DNA of 64,000 bases from Ensifer adhaerens (GCF_000697965.2 NZ_CP015880.1:992001-1056000); one strand, 5' to 3'; positions 27,619 through 37,334 are shown, numbered from the stretch's first letter. Program-made: numbers and translations. Notes: a model not told the origin generated them from the sequence alone.

Positions 27619-28203
27619 TCAGAACAGGCGTTCGCGAACATAGATCGTGTCGCCGGCAAGAACCGCGTCGGTGATCGGAACCCGGCCGGTGATGATGCGG
27701 CCATTGATCTTGCGCGTGATGTCGGCGTTCGACTGATTGGCGCGCGGAGAGAAGCCTCCGGCGACAGCGATCGCGTTCTGCACGGTCATGCCGGGCACAT
27801 AGGCGTATTGGCCAGCCTGGCCGACTTCGCCCATGATGAAGACGGAACGGTAGCGATCGACCTCGATCGTGACGTCTGGATCGCGCAGATAGCCCTGCTT
27901 CAGCTTGGCGGCGATCATGCCCTCCAGTTCGGGTAGCGTCCTGCCGCGCGAGGCGACGGTGCCGATCAGGGGGAAGGCGACGTAGCCGGCCTGATCGACC
28001 GTGTAAGTGCCGCTGAGACCGGCCTGTTCGAAGACGTTGATGCGCAGGCGGTCGCCGCTGTCGAGCCGATAGGGCTGGATCGTGGCTTCACTGAAGGCCT
28101 TGGGTGCGGGCTGGTAGCTCGTGCAGCCGCCGAGCAACATCGACAGCGCTGCCGCCGTGATCGCGAGACCCGTCTTGATAGCTGCGGTGGACATGCGGTT
28201 CAT
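27619..28203 (-). CDS. Polysaccharide export lipoprotein (OPX/Wza family)
   Basis: A 194-aa outer-membrane polysaccharide exporter. The signal peptide ends in the lipobox LGGC (Cys27). The Poly_export domain opens with YRLDSGDRLRINVFEQAGLSG-type sequence (shown in part: LDSGDRLRINVFEQ) and continues through VDQAGYVAFPLIGTV. One SLBB domain follows (FIMGEVGQAGQYAYVPGMTV). At this size it lacks the extra SLBB repeats and amphipathic C-terminal helix of full-length Wza, as in short OPX proteins of rhizobial and holdfast loci. It heads the minus-strand operon and faces the Wzz-like gene across 194 nt. Confidence 0.92.
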   Translation of the reverse strand: MNRMSTAAIKTGLAITAAALSMLLGGCTSYQPAPKAFSEATIQPYRLDSGDRLRINVFEQAGLSGTYTVDQAGYVAFPLIGTVASRGRTLPELEGMIAAKLKQGYLRDPDVTIEVDRYRSVFIMGEVGQAGQYAYVPGMTVQNAIAVAGGFSPRANQSNADITRKINGRIITGRVPITDAVLAGDTIYVRERLF

Positions 28204-28397
28204 AGGCTCCGGAAACGACCAGCTTTTGTGACGTTATCGGTCCGTTAGGGTTAATAGCAGGTAAACTCGCGGTAGAATTTTCGCGGAGACCTGGCGATAC
28301 CGCCCCGTCTTTATCATCCGCAGGTTGATCGCATTAACCCTTGCGTTACCATGTTCCTTTACGGTCCGGCGAGATTTGAAGGTTCGGAGCGACTAGC
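28204..28397. promoter_or_regulatory. Divergent promoter region of the polysaccharide locus
   Basis: This 194-nt gap between the OPX gene and the Wzz-like gene must hold the promoters for both arms. It is AT-richer than its surroundings and contains several GTTA/TTAACC elements (GGGTTAATAGC, CATTAACCCTTGCGTTACC). The half-sites GGGTTAA and TTAACCC form an inverted pair about 80 nt apart. I could not settle on a single promoter. Confidence 0.5.
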
Positions 28398-30581
28398 ATG
28401 TCGGGAAGCGGCAGCGCACAACAGGATGTGGATATCGACCTCGGCGGCCTGTTTCGCGCCGTCTGGGATCGGCGCGTCAAGGTTTTGCTCGCCACCGTCG
28501 CTGTGGCGGCGCTTGCCTTCGGCGCAGCAAAGATGATCGCGCCGGATTACCAGAGCGAAACCCGTGTACTCATCGAATCGCGCGAGCCGGAGTTCAGCGG
28601 CCCCAACCAGGCTTCCCAGGCGGGCGCCGACCGCGTCTTCGATGAATCCGGCATCCTCAGCCAGGTACAGGTGCTCAAGTCGGCCGATCTCATCAAGCAG
28701 GTCGCCCGCAACATGAAGCTCTATGAGCTCAAGGAATTCGACCCGTCGTCGGCACCCTCGGCGCTTTCGGATCTTCTCGTCATGCTCGGGCTGAAGAAGA
28801 ACCCGCTGGAGATGCCGCCCGAGGAGAGGGTGCTCAAGGAATTCTCCGACAAGCTCCAGGTCTACCAGGTGGAGAAGTCGCGGGTGATTGCGATTGGCTT
28901 CACCTCGAAGGACCGCCAGCTTGCGGCTGCCGTGCCCAATGAGATGGCGAAGGTCTTCCTGGCGCTCCAGAGCGGTGCGAAACTCGACACCAATTCCGAG
29001 GCGACACGCTGGCTCGAACCGGAGATCGCCAATCTGCGCGAGAAGGTGCGCGACGCCGAGGCGAAGGTGGCGGCCTATCGCGCCTCGTCGGACCTGCTGC
29101 CAACCGGCGAAACCACCAACTTCGCGACGCGGCAGCTCACGGACATCTCGACGGAGCTGACCCGGGTGCGCGGCGAGCGTGCCAATGCGGAGGCGCGTGC
29201 CGCCGGCGTGCGTTCGGCGCTTGCGAGCGGCCGCGCGCCGGACACCATCGCCGACGTCGTCGGTTCACAGATGATCCAGCGGCTGAAGGAAACCGAGGCC
29301 AATCTCCAGGCGCAGGTCGCCGATCTTTCGACGACCCTGCTCGACGGTCATCCGCGCCTGAAGGCGCTGAAGTCGCAGCTCGAAGGCATCCGCGGCCAGA
29401 TCAGCTCCGAGACCCGCAAGATCCTGACGAGCCTTGAAAACGAGGCGAAGGTCGGTGAACTGCGCGAACAGCAGTTGACCCAGCAGCTGAATGCGCTGAA
29501 GGCGCAGTCGGCTCGGGCGGGCGAAGAAGAGGTGGGGCTGCGCGCGCTCGAGCGCGAGGCAACGGCGCAGCGGCAATTGCTGGAGACCTATCTCGCGCGC
29601 TACCGCGAAGCGACATCGCGCACGGTGGAGAATGCGACGCCGGCCGATGCACGGGTCATTTCGAGTGCCGTGGTTCCGACCGGCGCGAGTTTCCCGAAAG
29701 TGCTGCCGATCACGGTCGTCGCAGCGCTTGCCACGTTCCTCCTGACCTGCATTGGCATCATGCTCGGCGAGCTTTTCAGCGGACGAGCCTTGCGGCCGGT
29801 CGCGGCTACGGGCGAACGGGCACCGGTCCACCCGCGTCCGGCGCTGGCCGCAAGCGTCGCCGATTTGCCGCCGGTCGAGATGGCTCAGGCTTCGCCTGCA
29901 ATTGCGCCCGCCGCAGATGACGCCGTCGACTTGCTGCCTGCTATGGACGTGTCGCTTGCACCGGACATGGAGGAAGAGGCAGCCGAGGCGGATTTCTCGA
30001 TCGAGGCCGTCGCCGAGCATCTGCGCGCCACCAACGTGCGCGTTGCGATTTCGGTTTCGCCCGGCGGAGACGAGGGTTCTACCGCCACCGTGATGCTCGC
30101 CCGGTTGCTGGCCGAAGAGGAGCTGAAGGTCGTATTGATCGACCTGACGGGTTCTGCCTGCCCGACACGCCTGATGGCGCGCTCGCAACAGCTTCCTGGT
30201 ATCACCAACCTGCTGGCGGGGGAGGTGCCCTTCACGGACACGATCCACGCCGACCGTTTTTCCGACGCGCACATCATTCCTCAGGGCGATGCCGATCCGC
30301 GTCAGGCGATGCGCGGCATCGACCGGCTGAAGATGATCATCGACGCCTTGACCAACGCCTATGATCTCGTCCTGCTCGAATGCGGCCCTGCCGATGAAAT
30401 GGCTGTTGAGAAGATCGCTGGCCGCGATGGCGCGGAAATCATCCTGTCGGCGCCGTCGGTGAGCGATGAGCGGATCGTCGAGGTGCTGACCGGATTCGGC
30501 GCAGCGGGCTATCGCGACATCGTGCTGATGACCGGCCAGGTACAATCGGACCCCGAATACCCGGACCGCGACGCGGCATAA
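28398..30581 (+). CDS. Wzz/GumC-type chain-length protein fused to a degenerate BY-kinase-like domain
   Basis: A 727-aa inner-membrane co-polymerase. Residues about 20-43 form the first span (VKVLLATVAVAALAFG), followed by a Wzz domain, a long periplasmic coiled coil (about 200-400) and the GNVR-like region with a second span near 436-460. The cytoplasmic C-terminus (about 540-715) resembles a Wzc-type tyrosine kinase, but the Walker A region reads SPGGDEGST (555-562) with no lysine, Walker A' is LIDLTG with only one Asp (582), and Walker B has Glu661 for Asp. No tyrosine cluster ends the protein. It is divergent from the export operon. Confidence 0.88.
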   Translation: MSGSGSAQQDVDIDLGGLFRAVWDRRVKVLLATVAVAALAFGAAKMIAPDYQSETRVLIESREPEFSGPNQASQAGADRVFDESGILSQVQVLKSADLIKQVARNMKLYELKEFDPSSAPSALSDLLVMLGLKKNPLEMPPEERVLKEFSDKLQVYQVEKSRVIAIGFTSKDRQLAAAVPNEMAKVFLALQSGAKLDTNSEATRWLEPEIANLREKVRDAEAKVAAYRASSDLLPTGETTNFATRQLTDISTELTRVRGERANAEARAAGVRSALASGRAPDTIADVVGSQMIQRLKETEANLQAQVADLSTTLLDGHPRLKALKSQLEGIRGQISSETRKILTSLENEAKVGELREQQLTQQLNALKAQSARAGEEEVGLRALEREATAQRQLLETYLARYREATSRTVENATPADARVISSAVVPTGASFPKVLPITVVAALATFLLTCIGIMLGELFSGRALRPVAATGERAPVHPRPALAASVADLPPVEMAQASPAIAPAADDAVDLLPAMDVSLAPDMEEEAAEADFSIEAVAEHLRATNVRVAISVSPGGDEGSTATVMLARLLAEEELKVVLIDLTGSACPTRLMARSQQLPGITNLLAGEVPFTDTIHADRFSDAHIIPQGDADPRQAMRGIDRLKMIIDALTNAYDLVLLECGPADEMAVEKIAGRDGAEIILSAPSVSDERIVEVLTGFGAAGYRDIVLMTGQVQSDPEYPDRDAA

Positions 30582-30638
30582 TGGTGTCGCCGGCCACCGG
30601 CGACAACGCGCCGGGGCCCCGTCCTCTTATCTCGGTTA

Positions 30639-31883
30639 TCAGTCGGCGCTGCTGTCGAAGGTCTTGTCTTGCCTGTGCCGTCGCGTGCGCTGGATGCGGG
30701 CATAAACGGCCCGGTTCGCCTTGATCGCCCTTTTTGCCCTCACGACGAGGTGATGCCGCAGGCCTGCGAGCCGGCCGGCGAACGTCACCGGCAACACGAT
30801 GTCGCGCAGCGGTGTCTCGATCGTGCACCAGGAGCGTTTGTAGGGCTGGTCGCCGACGCCGAAATCGAACAGGCGCACGCCTTCCCCCGATAGGCGCTCG
30901 ATCATGCGGTAAAACAGCAATTCACCCGGGCTGGCATCGCCGGCCAAAGCTTCGTCGATCGACCCGAACTGGCAGATCACGTGATCTGCCTTGCGGGAAA
31001 GTCCGGCGACGGCGACGATGCGGCCGTCGTTTTCGCCCCGCAGGCGGATGGCATTGAGTTCCATGAGTTGAACGTCGTCGCCCATACGGGCGGCGAGCGC
31101 ATGGAAAAACGCCTGCGTTTCCTTGTCCTGGAAGACATCGGGAAGGCCGAGCGCAGCAAAACGCGTCGCCTTCTGCCGAAAGAAGGTATCAAGCAGCGCG
31201 TGGGCCTCGTCACCCGTACGCGCGACCACATAGTCGTAGCCGCCCATTTCAGCCAGCCGTCGCTCGGAAATGCGCATCTTCTTGCGCCGCCGCTTGGCGT
31301 TGAGCTGGGCCAGTGTCGGCTGAATGCCGCCGAGAAGGGGAAGCTGAAACGACGGGTTGGGATTGGCAACGTTCGAAAGCAGGGAGAAGGGGCTGGGGGC
31401 ACCGCGCCAGTCGCTCGGTAGACGATCGAGCATGACGATGTCGGCAAGGCCGCGCAGCGCGCCACAGATGGCGCGGGCAAGCGCGTCGGCAAGCGCGGGC
31501 GTGCTGATGATCGCCGCGGCGTTGGGGGCAAAGAGCCCGGTGTTGAGGTTGCTATGCTCGGTTCCGATCAGCTTTGCCGTTCGAAACAAGCGTCCGCGCG
31601 CCACTTCCAGCGGCAGGACGAGCAGGAGTTCGCCATCGAAGGTAACGCGCAGAAGGGCCAGGTCGCTGACATGGGTCGCAGCCCAGGCGCTGCACCATTG
31701 ATAGGCATGATGCAGCGAGTTCTCAGGAAGACCGTCGAGCACGCGCCACTCGGTTTCGAGCGCCTCCATATTGCGGTGAAGCGAGATTTCGAAGCGGCCG
31801 GCGGCATCGGTCGGATCTGCACGCAAGGACGCGTGCGCGCGGCGGTCGCCGGAGCCGTCCATGGTGAGTTCCGAGTTCGTCAT
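30639..31883 (-). CDS. FemAB/GNAT-type acyltransferase (CelD/BcsL-like)
   Basis: A 414-aa protein whose C-terminal half is an acetyltransferase_6 (GNAT) domain: KRRRKKMRISERRLAEMGG, then ARTGDEAHALLDTFFRQKATRF, and the CoA-site-like SIDEALAGDASPGELLFYRMI and RLFDFGVGDQPYKRSW. The last is characteristic of CelD/BcsL-type proteins. Such enzymes acylate exopolysaccharide sugars or precursors; HfsK, in Caulobacter holdfast synthesis, is of this kind. It is convergent with the Wzz-like gene and is the outermost gene of the locus on this side. Confidence 0.85.
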   Translation of the reverse strand: MTNSELTMDGSGDRRAHASLRADPTDAAGRFEISLHRNMEALETEWRVLDGLPENSLHHAYQWCSAWAATHVSDLALLRVTFDGELLLVLPLEVARGRLFRTAKLIGTEHSNLNTGLFAPNAAAIISTPALADALARAICGALRGLADIVMLDRLPSDWRGAPSPFSLLSNVANPNPSFQLPLLGGIQPTLAQLNAKRRRKKMRISERRLAEMGGYDYVVARTGDEAHALLDTFFRQKATRFAALGLPDVFQDKETQAFFHALAARMGDDVQLMELNAIRLRGENDGRIVAVAGLSRKADHVICQFGSIDEALAGDASPGELLFYRMIERLSGEGVRLFDFGVGDQPYKRSWCTIETPLRDIVLPVTFAGRLAGLRHHLVVRAKRAIKANRAVYARIQRTRRHRQDKTFDSSAD

Positions 31884-32035
31884 CGCAGGTGCCGTCCGGT
31901 CCTTGTTGCGGAGAGATTGAACCTCAAGCCCGCTACGATCGCTTTAATTCGGGAATACTTATGAAGCCGATTGGGAATAACCGGCGAACGCGGTTAGCAA
32001 AGCGTGAAGCGAGGAATGTGAAGCGCGCGCAAATT

Positions 32036-32776
32036 TCAATCGAGAAAGCCGGTGGCCAACGCCTTTGCCCATTCCATGCGGTTGCGGCTGGCCGCAAGCT
32101 GGGACATTGCCATCCAGTCATAGGGGACATTGCGGAAGGTGACGTGCCACCCCGAGGCCGATTTCTCGATGATCGCGTAGCGGGCGTCCGGGGAGCCCGC
32201 TTCGACCTTGTGCGGCACCGGTTGGTCGTCGTCATACCCGGGGCAGCCGACGCTGCCGGGATTGACGACGAGGCGGCCGTCGGAAAGCCGCACGGCGCGC
32301 TGGATATGGGTGTGGCCGCACAGGATAACCGGATAGTCGACGCCGGCTGCTTTCGCTTCTATGGCCGAATGCTGCGCCATGTGGACGGTGCCGACGGCCG
32401 TCAAGGCCTCCAGCCAGTAGGTCTCGTCATCCGTCGGCGTCGCATGGCACAGAAAGAACGTTTCCTTGTGGACGTGCGCGACGGGTAGGGTGGCCAGCCA
32501 TTCGCGGTGCTGCGGCTGCAATTGATCATAGGCTGCGCGATCGGACAGCCCCATTTCATGCGGATCGATCGTCAGGAGATAGCGATCGTGATTGCCGCGG
32601 ATCGAAAGGATCGCCCGTTTGATGAGGATGTCGGCCGTGCGTGCGGCATTGAGGGGGCCGCTCAGATGGTCGCCAAGATTGACGATATCGGTGATCCCTT
32701 GCGCATCGATGTCGGCGAGTACCGCTTCGAGCGCAAGATCGTTGCCGTGGATGTCAGCGATAACTGCAAGTCGCAT
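32036..32776 (-). CDS. Metallophosphoesterase (YfcE/MJ0936-like)
   Basis: A 246-aa calcineurin-like phosphoesterase with all metal-site motifs: DIHGN (8-12), NLGDHLSGP, RGNHDRY, LCHATP and CGHTHIQ. It belongs to the small YfcE/MJ0936-type group that hydrolyses phosphodiesters or small phosphomonoesters. The C-terminal tail (about 190-246) departs from the core fold. The substrate is unknown. It is followed at its 5' side by a DUF2842 gene 33 nt upstream on the same strand. Confidence 0.88.
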   Translation of the reverse strand: MRLAVIADIHGNDLALEAVLADIDAQGITDIVNLGDHLSGPLNAARTADILIKRAILSIRGNHDRYLLTIDPHEMGLSDRAAYDQLQPQHREWLATLPVAHVHKETFFLCHATPTDDETYWLEALTAVGTVHMAQHSAIEAKAAGVDYPVILCGHTHIQRAVRLSDGRLVVNPGSVGCPGYDDDQPVPHKVEAGSPDARYAIIEKSASGWHVTFRNVPYDWMAMSQLAASRNRMEWAKALATGFLD

Positions 32777-32809
32777 GGGCGTCCCCCCGAATGGCTACCG
32801 GATTGAGGA

Positions 32810-33022
32810 TCAACGATCCTTGGCGGGCTTTTCCATCCATTTGATGATCAGCATGGCCGGCAATATCCAGAGCAGGCCGGTGAAGAAGAAGTAGGCCAGA
32901 TGCACGTACCAGGGGGCAGCGCCGAGCAGCAGCGAGGCGAAGGTGACGGCGGCCAGCGCATAGACGACGACGAGGATGATGATCAGGATCGTGCCGATCA
33001 GCTTTCTGAGGCGTACGGGCAT
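32810..33022 (-). CDS. DUF2842 small membrane protein
   Basis: A 70-aa protein with a basic start MPVRLRKLIGT and two membrane spans (IILVVVYALAAVTFASLLLG and AYFFFTGLLWILPAMLIIKWM), ending in a lysine-rich tail. This is the DUF2842 pattern, restricted to alphaproteobacteria. The start at ATG 33022 is chosen because the longer frame upstream is cysteine- and arginine-rich and non-hydrophobic. No function is known. Confidence 0.78.
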   Translation of the reverse strand: MPVRLRKLIGTILIIILVVVYALAAVTFASLLLGAAPWYVHLAYFFFTGLLWILPAMLIIKWMEKPAKDR

Positions 33023-33191
33023 TTCATATCTTTCACATGGGCAAATGCGCGCGGAGCGGCCGCGACCGCATGCCGCAAAGGTTTCGGCCTTGTTTTGCAT
33101 GCCGCTCTGGTGCAAATCAACGGCTTTCCTGAGGTGCGACCGTTGATCCGTCCGGTTGCACCGCCGACAACCCTACGACACCAGAGGGAAC

Positions 33192-34298
33192 ATGATGGCC
33201 GGCGTCGAAATGGCGACTGAACAAATGCTTCGAAACGAGATCGGCAGGACCGACCGCAACCGCCGGCAGATCCGCGGCTGGCTGGCAGTCGTGCTGTTCA
33301 CCCTCTTTGCCCTGGTGCTCGTCGGCGGCGCGACGCGGCTTACCGAATCGGGCCTCTCCATCACCGAGTGGAAGCCGATCCATGGCGTGATCCCGCCGCT
33401 GACGGTCGCCGAGTGGGAAGAGGAATTCCAGCTCTACCAGCGCATTCCGCAGTATCAGCAGATGAACAGCAGCATGACGGTAGACGAGTTCAAGACGATT
33501 TTCTGGTGGGAATGGGCGCACCGTCTGCTTGCCCGCACCATCGGCCTGATCTTCGCGTTGCCGCTTGCCTATTTCTGGTTCACCGGAAAGGTCGAGCGCA
33601 AGCTGCGCATGCCGCTGCTCGGTATCCTTGCGCTTGGCGGTTTCCAGGGGTTCATCGGGTGGTGGATGGTTTCATCGGGCCTCGTGGAGCGCACCGAGGT
33701 CAGCCAGTACCGGCTTGCGACGCATCTCGTCATCGCCTGTCTGATCTTTGCCGCCTGTATGTGGATCTTCCGCGGGCTGAGCGCGCATTCGAATGACACG
33801 GCGCCCACCGACCGTTCGCGCAAGATGGCGGCGATCATCGCCATCTTCAGTCTGTTCCAGATCTATCTCGGCGCGCTCGTCGCCGGTCTCGATGCCGGCT
33901 TCAGCTACAACACCTGGCCGCTGATGGATGGCGCGATCATCCCGCAGGACCTGTTCCTGCAGCAGCCCTGGTGGATCAACCTGTTCGAGAACCCGAAGAC
34001 GGTCCAGTTCGTCCACCGCATTGGCGCCTATGTGCTCTTTGCCTTCGCACTGATGCACATGATTGCCTCGCTGCGGGCCGCACCCGAAACCACCCATGCG
34101 CGCCGCGCCGTGCTCCTGTTCCTGCTCGTCTCGGTGCAGGCGGTGATCGGGATTACCACGCTGGTGCTGCAGGTGCCGGTCGGCTGGGGCGTGGCGCACC
34201 AGGGTGGCGCGCTTGTGGTGCTTGGCTTTGCCATCGCCCACTGGCGCGGTTTCTACGGCGAGTACCCGCGGCCGACGGCGATCGAACTGCGCGACTGA
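33192..34298 (+). CDS. ctaA: Heme A synthase (Cox15/CtaA)
   Basis: Oxidises the C8 methyl group of heme O to a formyl group, giving heme A for cytochrome c oxidase. The 368-aa protein has eight spans and the family signatures [32 protein letters not shown] (heme-ligand His), [21 protein letters not shown] and VAHQGGA. This is the long alphaproteobacterial/mitochondrial type. AGAGGGAACATGATG places the start at 33192 (or 33195). A strong terminator follows. Confidence 0.96.
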   Translation: MMAGVEMATEQMLRNEIGRTDRNRRQIRGWLAVVLFTLFALVLVGGATRLTESGLSITEWKPIHGVIPPLTVAEWEEEFQLYQRIPQYQQMNSSMTVDEFKTIFWWEWAHRLLARTIGLIFALPLAYFWFTGKVERKLRMPLLGILALGGFQGFIGWWMVSSGLVERTEVSQYRLATHLVIACLIFAACMWIFRGLSAHSNDTAPTDRSRKMAAIIAIFSLFQIYLGALVAGLDAGFSYNTWPLMDGAIIPQDLFLQQPWWINLFENPKTVQFVHRIGAYVLFAFALMHMIASLRAAPETTHARRAVLLFLLVSVQAVIGITTLVLQVPVGWGVAHQGGALVVLGFAIAHWRGFYGEYPRPTAIELRD

Positions 34299-34321
34299 CG
34301 CCGGACGAGCTCCGGAAAAAG

Positions 34322-34360
34322 AAAGACCCCGGCGAGCGGCTCGCCGGGGTCTTTTGTTTT
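34322..34360. terminator. Terminator between convergent ctaA and argC
   Basis: A perfect 15-bp stem (34322-34336 with 34340-34354) with loop CGG, preceded by AAA and followed by TTTTG. It can act for ctaA and, in reverse, for argC. Confidence 0.9.
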
Positions 34361-34374
34361 GAGCTCAGTGCCGA

Positions 34375-35307
34375 TCAGGCCGACAGCATCAGGTCCATGT
34401 TCTGGACCGCCGCGCCCGAAGCGCCCTTGCCGAGATTGTCGAGCAGGGCGACGAGGTTCACATGGTTGCCGCCAGGGGTGCCGAAGACGAAAAGCTTCAT
34501 CGTGTCCTTGCCGGCAAGCTCGGTGGCGTCGATGCGGCCGAGCTTTTCACTCTCCTGGAGCGGCACGACCTCGACGATCGACTGGCCGGCATAATGCGCG
34601 ACGATTGCAGCATGGATCGTCTCCAGCGTCGTGCCGGCGGCGAGGTCTTCGAGATAGAGCGGCACCTGGACGATCATGCCCTGTGCGAACTTGCCGACCG
34701 AGGGCGCAAAGACCGGTGCGCGGTCGAGCAGCCCGTGCATCTTCATCTCGGGCACATGCTTGTGCTTGAGCGTCAGGCCGTAGAGGAAGTGCGGTGCGCT
34801 GATGTGATCCGCATTGGTCGCGTCTTCCATCTGCGCGATCATCTGCTTGCCGCCGCCCGTGTAGCCGGAGACCGCGTTGACCGTCACCGGATAGCCGTCC
34901 GGCAGGATGCCGGCCTGGCGCAGCGGCCGGATCACGCCGATCGCGCCGGTCGGATAGCAACCGGGATTGGCGACGCAACGGGCGCTGCGGATCTTCTCCG
35001 GCTGCGCCTTGTCCATTTCGGCAAAGCCATAGGCCCAGTCGGGCGCAATGCGATGCGCGGTCGAGGTGTCGATGATGCGGACCTTGTTGTTGCCCGAGAC
35101 CATCGAAACCGCCTCGCGCGAGGCGTCGTCCGGCAGGCAGAGGATGGCGATGTCTGCTTCGTTCAGAAGATCTTCTCGCATCGCGGCATTGCGTCGTTCC
35201 GCTTCCGGAATGGAAAGCAGTTCGAGATCGCTACGGCCGGCCATGCGCGTGCGGATCTGCAGGCCCGTGGTGCCGTGTTCGCCATCGATGAAGATCTTCG
35301 GTTTCAT
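34375..35307 (-). CDS. argC: N-acetyl-gamma-glutamyl-phosphate reductase (type 2)
   Basis: Third step of arginine synthesis, NADPH-dependent reduction of N-acetylglutamyl phosphate to the semialdehyde. The 310-aa protein is the short class. It has the nucleotide fold [16 protein letters not shown], the active-site cysteine Cys117 in [12 protein letters not shown] and the C-terminal [20 protein letters not shown]. The start is set at ATG 35307 ([12 protein letters not shown]), dropping an unrelated 34-residue extension. speB lies 145 nt upstream on the same strand. Confidence 0.95.
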   Translation of the reverse strand: MKPKIFIDGEHGTTGLQIRTRMAGRSDLELLSIPEAERRNAAMREDLLNEADIAILCLPDDASREAVSMVSGNNKVRIIDTSTAHRIAPDWAYGFAEMDKAQPEKIRSARCVANPGCYPTGAIGVIRPLRQAGILPDGYPVTVNAVSGYTGGGKQMIAQMEDATNADHISAPHFLYGLTLKHKHVPEMKMHGLLDRAPVFAPSVGKFAQGMIVQVPLYLEDLAAGTTLETIHAAIVAHYAGQSIVEVVPLQESEKLGRIDATELAGKDTMKLFVFGTPGGNHVNLVALLDNLGKGASGAAVQNMDLMLSA

Positions 35308-35452
35308 GATTTTCCCGTTCTGCCAGACAGTTAGAAGCCGTTCCGGAATCATTCTGGCATAGAATTGAATCAATTTCTCAACGGGCCGGCGGAACGCCGC
35401 CAAACCCACCTGTTCCTATATAAGCAGCGGCCATTCATCGCAACGGCAGCGC

Positions 35453-36415
35453 TCAGCGAAGCGGCGCACGCTCGGCAAGCTTCTCCGCATGCAGGCCCAA
35501 CATATACATCGCGACCGTCGCACCGGCGATTGCGGTGACGTCGGCATGGTCGTAGGCTGGCGCCACTTCGACGACGTCGCTGCCGACCACCGTCAGCGCC
35601 CCGAGCTTGCGCAGCACCGAAAGGATCTTGGCGCTCGACGGGCCGCCGGCGACCGGGGTGCCGGTGCCGGGCGCATAGGCCGGGTCGAGGCAGTCAATAT
35701 CAAAGGTCAGATAGGCCTTGCGTTCGCCAACCTGCCTTATGATCGTCTCGGCGATCTCGGCAGCGCTCATCTCTTCGACGTCGTAGCCATAGAGAATGCG
35801 GATGCCGCAATCCTCGGGCGCGTGCGTGCGGATGCCGATCTGGATCGAGGCATCTGTATCGATCAGGCCCTCGCGCGCCGCACGGCCGACAAAGGAGCCG
35901 TGGTCGATGCGACCGCGTTCATCCGGCCAGGTATCCTGGTGGGCGTCGAACTGGACGAGGGCGAGGGGGCCGTGCAGAGCCGCCTGCGCCTTCAGGATCG
36001 GGTAGGTGACGAAGTGGTCGCCGCCGAGCGTCTGCAGATAGGCGCCGCTCCTGATGATCTTAGTCGCTTCGCGTTCGATCGTTGCCGGCGTCTTCGAATG
36101 ATTGCCGTAGTCGAGCAGGCAGTCGCCATAGTCGACCGTCGCCATCTCCGCGAAGAGATCGCGGTCGAACGGGTACTGCGGATCGTTGTCGAAGATTGCC
36201 GAGGCGCGGCGGATCGCCTGCGGCCCGAAGCGCGCGCCGGGGCGGTTCGAAGTGGCGGCGTCGAAGGGAATGCCCCAGACGACGGCATCGACACCCTTCA
36301 ACTGCTTCGAATATTTGCGGCGCATGAAGGAGAGAATCCCGGCATGGGTCGGATCGGACGCCGCCGATGTGAGTGAGCGCGCCGTCAGCGCATGATCGAT
36401 CGTCCTGTTCGCCAT
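35453..36415 (-). CDS. speB: Agmatinase (ureohydrolase family)
   Basis: Hydrolyses agmatine to putrescine and urea. The 320-aa protein has the ureohydrolase manganese motifs: GGDHFVTYP, FDAHQDTW and SFDIDCLDP-like FDIDCLDPAYAPGTGTP, the last being the signature that separates agmatinases from arginases. AGGCGGGAT precedes ATG 36415. Family members also include guanidinobutyrase and other guanidino hydrolases, so the exact substrate is less certain than the reaction type. It is in tandem with argC, as in S. meliloti. Confidence 0.9.
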   Translation of the reverse strand: MANRTIDHALTARSLTSAASDPTHAGILSFMRRKYSKQLKGVDAVVWGIPFDAATSNRPGARFGPQAIRRASAIFDNDPQYPFDRDLFAEMATVDYGDCLLDYGNHSKTPATIEREATKIIRSGAYLQTLGGDHFVTYPILKAQAALHGPLALVQFDAHQDTWPDERGRIDHGSFVGRAAREGLIDTDASIQIGIRTHAPEDCGIRILYGYDVEEMSAAEIAETIIRQVGERKAYLTFDIDCLDPAYAPGTGTPVAGGPSSAKILSVLRKLGALTVVGSDVVEVAPAYDHADVTAIAGATVAMYMLGLHAEKLAERAPLR

Positions 36416-36542
36416 ATCCCGCCTCTGCCTCGGAGCCGGAAAGCGCGCATCCTCTGCGCGCATCCCGCTCAAACCTGTGGTGGCGGAAGGTTGGACAATC
36501 GTTGCCGGCAAGGCAAGGCCCTGCCGGCCGTTTCTTCGGCGA

Positions 36543-37334
36543 TTACGAGGCCTTGGCTTCGTAGGTCGGGGCGAAGTCGCCAAGCGCCTTGGCTTCGGTG
36601 ATGCGCGCGGCGATATCCTCTTCGATGATCGTTTCCAGCTGGGCGAAACTGTCGATCACGTAATAGATCGGCTGGACGATATCGATGCGATAGGGTGTAC
36701 GCAGCACAGTCATCAGGTCGAACGGGCGGAACTCGACGCCTGGAGTTCCCATCGCATTCCGTGTCTCGTTAGGCGAAGACACGATGCCGGCGCCATAGCA
36801 GCGGCGGCCCTTCGACGTGTTGATCAGCCCGAACTCGACGGTGAACCAGAAGATCCGGAACATGTGCCAGGAATAGCCCTTGCCTAGCGAAACCGCCTTT
36901 TCGCCGAAGCGACGGACGAAGTTGGCGTAGCTCTGGTTGGTCAGTAGCGGGCAGTGACCGAAGACCTCGTGGAAGATGTCGGGTTCTTCGATGTAATCGA
37001 TATGCTCGCGGCGGCGAATGAAGGTCGCCAGCGGAAACTTGCCTTGGGACAGCAGTTCGTAGAAGCGGGACGGCGGAATGAGGGCGGGAACACCTTCGAC
37101 ACCGAAGCCGGTGGTTTCGGCAAGGCGGCGGTTCACGTCCTTCAACTGCGGCACGTGGTCAGGGCCGAGATCGAGCGTCTTGGCGCCCTCGAGGTATTCG
37201 TCGCACGCCTTGTCGGCCAGAAGTTTCATCTGCCGCTGGTACAGCTCGCCCCAGATCGCATCTTCTTCCGGGGTATAGTGATAGGTGCCGTCCGGTTCCG
37301 GCAGTTTGGCCGTGTAGCTGCTTTCCTTCGTCAT
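36543..37334 (-). CDS. phhA: Phenylalanine-4-hydroxylase
   Basis: Converts phenylalanine to tyrosine using tetrahydropterin and O2. The 263-aa monomer-size protein has the iron ligands His122 and His127 in DIFHEVFGHCPLL and Glu167 in FWFTVEFG. GIVSSPNET and RPFDLMTVLRTPYRID belong to the catalytic core. There is no N-terminal ACT domain, as expected for bacterial enzymes. It is divergent from an Lrp-type regulator across 113 nt, which is probably its local activator. Confidence 0.96.
   Translation of the reverse strand: MTKESSYTAKLPEPDGTYHYTPEEDAIWGELYQRQMKLLADKACDEYLEGAKTLDLGPDHVPQLKDVNRRLAETTGFGVEGVPALIPPSRFYELLSQGKFPLATFIRRREHIDYIEEPDIFHEVFGHCPLLTNQSYANFVRRFGEKAVSLGKGYSWHMFRIFWFTVEFGLINTSKGRRCYGAGIVSSPNETRNAMGTPGVEFRPFDLMTVLRTPYRIDIVQPIYYVIDSFAQLETIIEEDIAARITEAKALGDFAPTYEAKAS

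Noticed and set aside
30586..30604. GTCGCCGG-CCA-CCGGCGAC hairpin after the Wzz-like gene as a terminator
   Set aside because: The stem is good but there is no T run on either strand, so termination is not supported by sequence alone.
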